64,000 nucleotides of DNA from Macrothele yani. Its lineage: Eukaryota > Arthropoda > Arachnida > Araneae > Macrothelidae. Position 1 is the first letter of the stretch. Each line of letters opens with the position of its first letter. Made by a program: the position numbers and the translations under genes. The stretch covers positions 87,486,194 through 87,550,193 of the forward strand of contig CM077002.1 in the NCBI GenBank assembly GCA_039090855.1, given 5' to 3'. Below are positions 57,775 through 64,000 of the stretch, piece by piece. The notes under the pieces are model-generated. The model made no database searches. It was not told where the DNA came from and saw only the letters and a program-made list of their open reading frames with translations.

Positions 57775-58601
57775 CAATGATGATGATGATGATGTGTATA
57801 GACTATGGATTTAAAAAAATAAACATGTACATAAGTGGCAATTATTAAAAATCATAAAAATGACTTTAAAATATAGATTGACACTGCAATTTGGAATATA
57901 TACTCAGGTAAACTTTTCAGAAATGTCTTTCAAGTTTTTTGTTTTTTTTTCAATAATAACCCAACCATGAGGTTCAAGCAGGAGAGAAGTGCATTTTCAA
58001 AAATTTGTAGGAAAATTTCTAGACAAAAATCCAGTAACCTGATTCCCCCAGTTAACTACCTACTATTAGGACATTATTTGGACAAAATTTCAGAATTTTA
58101 AAAAATCGGGTTTTTGAGATATTGCAATTCAAAAACATTTTTTTTTTAATTTTGTACATTTAAAAAATTGATTTTATGAGTTGCATGCATCACAGGATAA
58201 AAATAAAATTACTGCTAAGACAACCCTTGTAGGAGTGCAGGTTGGCACACTTACCCACCTGATAAATCTTTTTCTTAAAAAAAAAAAAAAGTCCTAAATT
58301 TGTGCAAAATTACATTTTTTTTGTAATAAATATAGACTTTTTTGCCATCTAGCAACATTTAAAAATCAAGTCTCTACCTGTTATAGTACTGGAGCAGTGT
58401 ACATTCAAAAATTTGGTGTTTTTCATCACGGGTGTATTTTTTGCCTATTTTCAAAATGCTGTAGCTCGACCAAAAAAATTTTTTATGAAAAATCCTTTTG
58501 CAGTACTTCATACCTCTATCAGGAGTAGCTACCATAATTTTTTCAAAAAAATTGGAGGTGGTCAACTGACACCCCTTGCCTGAATTGAGATGGAAAGGGT
58601 C

Positions 58602-60831
58602 CATATACATGGATACCATACTCAAACACATCCACCAAAAAGGAAGTGCACATCTCATCACTGCACAAGACTAATTTCAATGTTCAACAATACACTTTGC
58701 CTTCCTGATTAGATTTGATCACCTCCCTAAGTCAGTACGATCTGTCCAGTACCTCATAAGATACTGTAGCAATAATGAAATTCCTTCACTTTAGCACATA
58801 ACCAACTGTGGACTATGGATTTAATGCACCCTTACACATCTTTTCTATAAGACAACCTACAATAATTGAAGTATTATTTAGTTCCTGCTTACCTTAAAAC
58901 TGCTTTCTGTTGCCTTCATGAAAAAGATTTGCATATTTCGCCATCATACGTACTAATGGGCAGTTAGATTAAAACTGTATAGTTTGTACACGAGACTTAA
59001 CCGGTATTTCACTACGTAATCAGCATTTGATTTTGTCCAACAAGCTAGGAATATCGTGTTAGTAATACAAACTTCCTTATGTTTTGGCCTGTGTAGGTAG
59101 GGACAGAGTAACAGAATATAGACATATGTGGAGTTTCCAAATTATTAGCAGATTTTGCAGACAGTTTTTGATTGCACATTAAAGAAAAAGAAAAATATTA
59201 TTTACAGCAATTATAACACTTACTCAATGCTTTATTCAGATTAATATGCTTAAGTCTATTTTAACCTGAAGAACTTTCAATTATTTTTTACATCTTCAGA
59301 GTTCTTTTGTTTTTGCAGATATTTCTGACCTTTTGATTTTATTAAAGCCCTTAATGTGTACGAATGGAATCAAAAGTTTCATTTACACAGAAGGGATTTA
59401 AATTGTATTGCTAGGTTCCTCTTGCAGTTGCCTGAATTAAATTAATATATTTTCCTTATGTATGTTGTAAGTCTCTTATTTTTTAATTAAGTTGTTGAAA
59501 ATGCAATTTATAATTTTTGAAGGTTCATTAGTGGAACTGTATCTCTGAATATAAAAGCTTTCCTTAATTAGTCTCTTGTTCTTATGAGGTTCATGGTCCA
59601 ACACTTTACATATTTTGCCATAAAGGTCCATTTCACACACATCTGCTGCACATTCAATTGTAATGTACTTTTGTACAATAGTAAAAACTCTCCAGGTAAG
59701 CTCTCACTGTAATTATTTATGGAGAGCCTATATATCGCATCATTCGGATCTCGTTGCTGTAATGATTATGTTGCTAAAGTTATATCGAAACCATGGACTA
59801 TTTTATTTGAACATTTTCAGGATTTATTTTAAATGCATTGTGTAAATCCTAGATAGTATTATATATTTATATCTTGGTCTTACTTGTGAATGTTAAATCT
59901 GAAGATGGGGACGTCCTGATCCTCGAAAGATCTGATGTGGTGTGGGTTTTAGCAGTAAAGTTTAATTACATGTAGTGTATGTGTACTACATGTGTTTTAT
60001 CGTGTTGAGTCGATATTTTAACTTTTAACACAAATCATCCTTTATGTAATTTACTTATTTTGTCCTCATTGGAATCTGTAATGTTCTAATAATTATTTAT
60101 GGTTTTATTAATATTTCTAGTTTCTTGTTCTATTGTTACCGTGGTTCGCGCCTGTTTCAATGACTGTGTACGCAGATACATTTTACTTTTATACAACTAT
60201 GGGTGGGAATGGGGCAAAATCTGCTAGATCAAAATTAAATCTCCACTTTGATCACACAGATTCGGACTTCAAAAAACCGAAATCGGGATTAAACATGTAA
60301 AGAGAAAACGGCTGTAAATAAATGCAAAAAAAAATAAATCTAACAAACCTATTTCGCACGTTACGCAACGTATGGTGAAATAATGTACCTCCCAAGTTTC
60401 TGCTGTAAGACGCTCCAATACAAAATACACTGTTCGTAACAATCAGCTTCAGACGAGATATCTTAGAAGTAGGAATAAATGCGCAGAATTTAACAATCAT
60501 TTCGTTGTAATGAATTTACTTTCCGAAAGCATTGCCACATGAAGTTTTAGCTTTTTTGTCTTTTTCACTTATAAAACTCAATTGAAGAACATCCGTCAAC
60601 CGAAGCAACAGACGCGACTATGAGTAAAATATATTTTAAATACTAAATCTACTCCCGCAGTAACACTTAACATACAACGACATTGCAAGTAGGGATGAAC
60701 CATGGGATGAACGATGGTATCTAGATAACATCGATAGTAGGCCTTGATACCTATCGAATAGTTTCGTTTTAGGAAATCATGGAGGTAGTACCGTGAAGTT
60801 TCGTTTTAGGACCCATGGTAGGACTGTGAAA
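58602..60831. other. AT-rich region, no gene recognised
   Basis: Only short frames without family motifs. It may be single-copy host intergenic or intronic DNA. Confidence 0.4.
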
Positions 60832-60853
60832 GCAAGGAGGTTAACCTCCTTGC
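60832..60853. repeat. Perfect 22-bp palindrome
   Basis: gcaaggaggtt followed at once by its inverse. It is continued by catggaggtaggaata, a motif that recurs at 63775. Confidence 0.9.
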
Positions 60854-61342
60854 ATGGAGGTAGGAATACAAATGTGTCTGTTGATTTGATTTCGTAATAA
60901 CGTCATTCTTATGCGTGAAAATGTTAATTTAATTTAAGTTGGTTTTATTTAATTTAAATTTCGTTACTTGTTTCTTTTCTCAGTTGGCTTTTATGAACAG
61001 ATTATCGTTTGTTAAAGCAACATATTTTTCTAATGGCAAAACTTTGGAAATTTAAAAGTAAAGTTGAAAAAGGCCCCCCAAACTTATTGCGCCCAGTGAC
61101 CCCGATTGCGTTAAAACGCTTTTGTTCACACCTTTTCAATTGGCTCCGGTTTTCATCAACTTTGTTCAAAATATGAAGGGAAAAAATTACAATTTTTTAT
61201 CTTAATAAAATATTATTTAAAAAATTATTTGCTATAGGTTTAATGGAATTACCAATATCTATGTAATTTACAATGTCGTTATTTTTATTAATAATAGTGT
61301 TCTGCATACAGTAATGTCAATTATCGGATTACTATTCTCATT

Positions 61343-62180
61343 AAGGTAAGGTGACCAGATATCGGGAAACCGATTTGAGGACAAAAGGGCGTGGGTCCTC
61401 AAAGCGGTAGTTCATTTGGAGACACATACGTACTCAAAATAAATATTCAAATCTTTTTGTCACAAAACTGCATTGCTTCAATAAGTGTGATATTACACAT
61501 TAAGATCTGTGTCTTAAAATGATATATCTTGTAGAATGTTGGTAATTTGTATTGACAAAGCAGAACTATGATGGCGAGAACATATTAGCAAAAGTGAAAT
61601 GCTTTACCTTAGGTACATGCGCTGAATTAAAATTAGGCTGCACACCATAGTAATTGCATGGCGAATTTTTCATTTTGCCAAAGTTTTTGAAGAAACTCAG
61701 AACAAGTGCAGTCGAAATTTGACCACGCCAGTGGTGCATTGACCTAGTGCTGGCTACTGATCATTCGTACAAGTTGGTACGGATTCGAGTCCCGAATGAG
61801 GCACGGGTGGTGTGTTTGTCTTGCAGCAGTTGGTATATCTCTTCCCTAGAACCAATGTCTCCAAATTAGAGACAGGTGACTGCTTATAGTCCTTAAGAGT
61901 TGCTCGTAGTGGTCGTTAAACCCAGAAAGAAGAAAAAAAGTCCAAATTTGTTTTCACAAGAAGCATGTTGGAAAATTAGTACAATGGAAACTACTTTTAC
62001 GAGCATTTTTCATTGAAAATCTAAAGGGTTAATGAGGAAGTGTAAATTCGAGGACATTTGGGGACAAACATTAAAATTTGAGGACAATTTGCGTCCCCAA
62101 AGCTTCAGACGTTTTTGGAAACAGTAAACTAAATTCGAGGACTGTCCTCAAGAATTGGGGACGTCTGGTCATCTTACTTA
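61343..62180. mobile_element. MITE with TAAGRTGACCAGA ends
   Basis: The left end is aaggtaaggtgaccagat (from 61343) and the inverse of the right end is taagtaagatgaccagacgt (62180). Both arms show repeated gaggac/gtcctc blocks (61375-61400 and 62050-62155). No transposase. A SINE-like piece lies inside. Confidence 0.65.
61715..61945 (+). repeat. tRNA-derived SINE-like segment
   Basis: A B-box-like ggattcgagtcccg (about 61782) and an A-box-like tggtgcattgacctagtgctgg (about 61733) are spaced as in tRNA genes. An unrelated body follows, ending in an A-rich tail aagaagaaaaaaag (about 61928). It is not a functional tRNA gene: no cloverleaf could be drawn. Confidence 0.5.
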
Positions 62181-62833
62181 CACATTTGTTTTATTTTTTT
62201 GCCTAATCATACTAATGAAAAAGGCGCTCCCTCCATCTGTGCGGGCGATAACGGGAGAAAAATTGCATCGTGGCAAAGTGGCTGTTTTTTCTCGGCGGAG
62301 ATTTCCCCAACCTGCGTGCATATAGTATGATGAACATATTTGATATCAAGGACTAAAATTTTTGATTCTACATTTAAACAACGGTTAATGCTATTTTTTT
62401 CTACATTGTAAGCTGTGGAAAAATGCATCACATCCTAATGCTTGCCGCCAATTTTCCAACTCTGTTGGTGTTACATATTAAGCCTTAATAAGAGACACGA
62501 ACTTACTTTTAAGCAGTAACGAACTCCATTCGAGAACATAAACTTTTATTTCATAACAACAATCATTCGTCCGCCTCATAACAACTCCGCCATTACCATA
62601 TACATACCTCCTTGCCACAACCCCAACGTCCCTAGTAATTCTTTATTATGATACAGTTGGATCAATAAAGGTAGACACAAGTTCTTTATAAGCTGCATAA
62701 CCTGACCGATAACCTATAGTTCGGTACAAAACACTTTCGCCCATACCTAAAAGAGAACTGAACAGATTCTAGTCCGACATTTAGCTACACTATAAATTTG
62801 TCTCCCGTTAAGTAAAAACAGAGTTGGCGTACT
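62181..62833. other. Unannotated AT-rich stretch
   Basis: No supported gene or repeat. Confidence 0.4.
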
Positions 62834-63100
62834 TTACCTGCTGTATAGAACCTTCAAATTTTCTGGAACTCCATTCAATATAATTACACAAATTAATAAA
62901 TAAAAAATACTCAAGATAAATACCGATTTTGCACTGATGAAATCATAAACACCATATAATCCTATGATGGTTAGCGTGAACGATCGGCCCACAACTCCTG
63001 AACGTCCCCTGGCGAGCTTTGACATTAACAATCCGTTTTTCAAACTGTTGACAGCACGGAGAGTCGTATCACCTGACTTATCATACACAGTGACTCTCAT
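62834..63100 (-). CDS. Candidate host coding exon, function unknown
   Basis: An open frame on the minus strand. From the Met at 63100 it reads MRVTVYDKSGDTTLRAVNSL, KNGLLMSKLARGRSGVVGRS and FTLTIIGLYGVYDF, then a hydrophobic stretch (FILSIFYLLICVIIL) to 62834. The first 50 residues have ordinary protein-like composition and more balanced base content than their AT-rich surroundings. The hydrophobic tail may be read-through into an intron. I do not recognise the family. Possible splice donors (CAG|GTGATA at about 63075) were noted but not verified. Confidence 0.25.
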   Translation of the reverse strand: MRVTVYDKSGDTTLRAVNSLKNGLLMSKLARGRSGVVGRSFTLTIIGLYGVYDFISAKSVFILSIFYLLICVIILNGVPENLKVLYSR

Positions 63101-63294
63101 TTTCTGTTTGTACTGTACGACTTTTTTATGTTTCTGTTCGCAAAAGCTAATGGAGAAAATTCTGCAGTTTTGTATGCAAAAATATTTTTTTCTATAATGT
63201 TTAGCAAAATCCTGGTAATAATTCGTGAGAAATTCAATAAACAAAGTTTTGAATGGGGCTGGTCCTCAATTGTTTTTTTACTGGGATCATTTAA

Positions 63295-63320
63295 AACGAC
63301 AGCAGCTGGATGCTGTCGTT
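63295..63320. repeat. 10-bp inverted repeat hairpin
   Basis: aacgacagca and tgctgtcgtt with a 6-nt loop. Confidence 0.8.
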
Positions 63321-63774
63321 CTAAACTATGCCTAAGATTTGACGTATTGCCCTACGTTTTGTAATTCTTTCCACCAAGGCTACGTTTTGCGTAGACCTTA
63401 TCATTACCAAAAGAAAAATAACGTTGCACAAAAAATATTATACGTTTACCCATTATTACTGATTACTTACTCTCAACAACTGTTTCAGCACCTGACGTAC
63501 CTTTAAACTTCCAGTACAAACAACAAGAACAATGCTTTTAACTTCGTCTTTATCCGACTCAAACGTGCATCAGAGTGCAAAAACCACATACCCTCATTTT
63601 TTAATCTTTTGATTGCAGTTAACTTTAGTTTCGCATTGTCATCAATCATCATGTATCAATATGGCTAGTATCAAAGTTTTCGACACCAGTTTAAATGAGG
63701 TGAAAATGAGCGTTTCAGTCATTTAAGCCATCGGTGGAAGCTGAATAGTGTACATCATCGTGATTTACACTTAC

Positions 63775-63799
63775 CATGGAGGTAGGAAATACCTCCATG
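63775..63799. repeat. Inverted repeat catggaggta / tacctccatg
   Basis: 10-bp arms, 5-nt spacer. The same motif begins at 60853, and a variant (gtggaagtaggaata) follows at 63808. Confidence 0.75.
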
Positions 63800-64000
63800 A
63801 CACTTACCGTGGAAGTAGGAATAAGAGGAGTCGCTGTCGCCAACTCTTCCCATGCCGCCATGCTAGGAAAGTGAAGCCGGGTTTATACGCTTCCGCGGTG
63901 AAAGTAGTACCGCCAGCTTTGGCGTGGTTACCCTTAAGATGCAAAAGCAGACGATTTTCCGTAGGAAAGTATTAGTGGGGCCCTGTTCGTTTTCTTAAGA

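Larger units (their letters stand above)
50380..57795 (+). mobile_element. LINE-D: RTE-like retrotransposon, split by a hAT-like insertion
   Basis: Same family as LINE-B and LINE-C, plus strand. 5' leader 50382-50670, coding region 50583-51539, then resumed at 56806-57774, with a (GAT)n tail (57779-57795). Two internal deletions reduce the coding region. The insertion is marked by the 8-bp duplication gctacagc. Confidence 0.85.
49051..58601. mobile_element. Element Y: DNA transposon containing nested LINE-D, hAT-like element and element ii
   Basis: The left end gagtgattccatctcagctc (49051) and the inverse of the right end gaccctttccatctcaattc (58601) form imperfect terminal repeats, both continuing tcaggca. 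Internal parts 57960-58601 match element X. About 7.4 kb of its length is the LINE-D insertion. No transposase is visible in Y itself (49051-50380 has no clear DDE motif). No clean target duplication was found. Confidence 0.5.

Noticed and set aside
61733..61800. Functional tRNA gene
   Set aside because: A- and B-box-like sequences only; no cloverleaf with paired acceptor ends could be drawn, so SINE-derived.

Overview
This window is a transposon-rich stretch of a eukaryotic nuclear genome. The mix suggests an arthropod with a large genome, probably an insect: several Penelope-like elements (PLEs) with GIY-YIG nucleases, RTE-type LINEs, four Tc1-like elements or relics, a ZMYM1/hAT-like gene, a pogo/Tigger relic, MITEs and a tRNA-derived SINE. 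I cannot name the species. There are no operons, bacterial promoters or CRISPR arrays. I find no confident host gene; one short candidate exon lies near the right end. Almost every coding segment is broken by stops, frameshifts or insertions.

Layout. 1-5575 (-): decayed ZMYM1/hAT-like gene, interrupted by a 399-bp insertion (1459-1857, 8-bp target duplication) and by PLE Pen-1 (2503-5090, 11-bp duplication). 6141-9922: Tc1-like element Tc1-A, split by a decayed arthropod gene of unknown function (6845-8552). 10330-11165: relic Tc1-B. 12164-26247: tandem PLE array Pen-2 (13-bp duplication), containing PLE Pen-3 (16074-24619, 13-bp duplication), which contains DNA transposon element i (19133-22894, GTAC duplication). 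27190-30096 (+): LINE-A. 30597-33770 (-): nearly intact LINE-B with an inverted 5' end. 34251-35493: Tc1-C. 38150-38985: PLE Pen-4. 39620-40395: foldback pair of PLE terminal repeats. 41290-41800: a DNA-transposon terminus and a Tigger relic. 42200-45440 (-): LINE-C. 45446-48617 (-): DNA transposon X with a hAT-like MITE inside. 49051-58601: element Y, holding LINE-D, which holds a hAT-like element (51540-56805), which holds DNA transposon ii (52394-about 56150). 58602-64000: mostly unannotatable AT-rich DNA with one MITE/SINE composite.

Two things stand out. (1) The PLE ends carry hammerhead-ribozyme-like folds: conserved CUGANGA and GAA cores, a helix II, and a palindromic helix III followed by a nucleotide other than G, as expected for the dimeric hammerheads known from PLEs. 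Seven sites are visible, in four different sequence versions. (2) Elements i, ii, X and Y and a terminus at 41441 share a terminal motif close to GGGTCATTCCAT. Elements i, ii and X encode related DDE-like transposases (D-F-A-[EQ]-N, I-S-D, A-C-D-G-[IL]). Elements i and ii also have about 480-bp inverted repeats. I cannot place this group in a named superfamily from memory, and it is the best candidate here for something poorly described.

Several insertions can be read as clean events because the interrupted sequence rejoins in frame, or because an uninterrupted paralogue lies in the same window.
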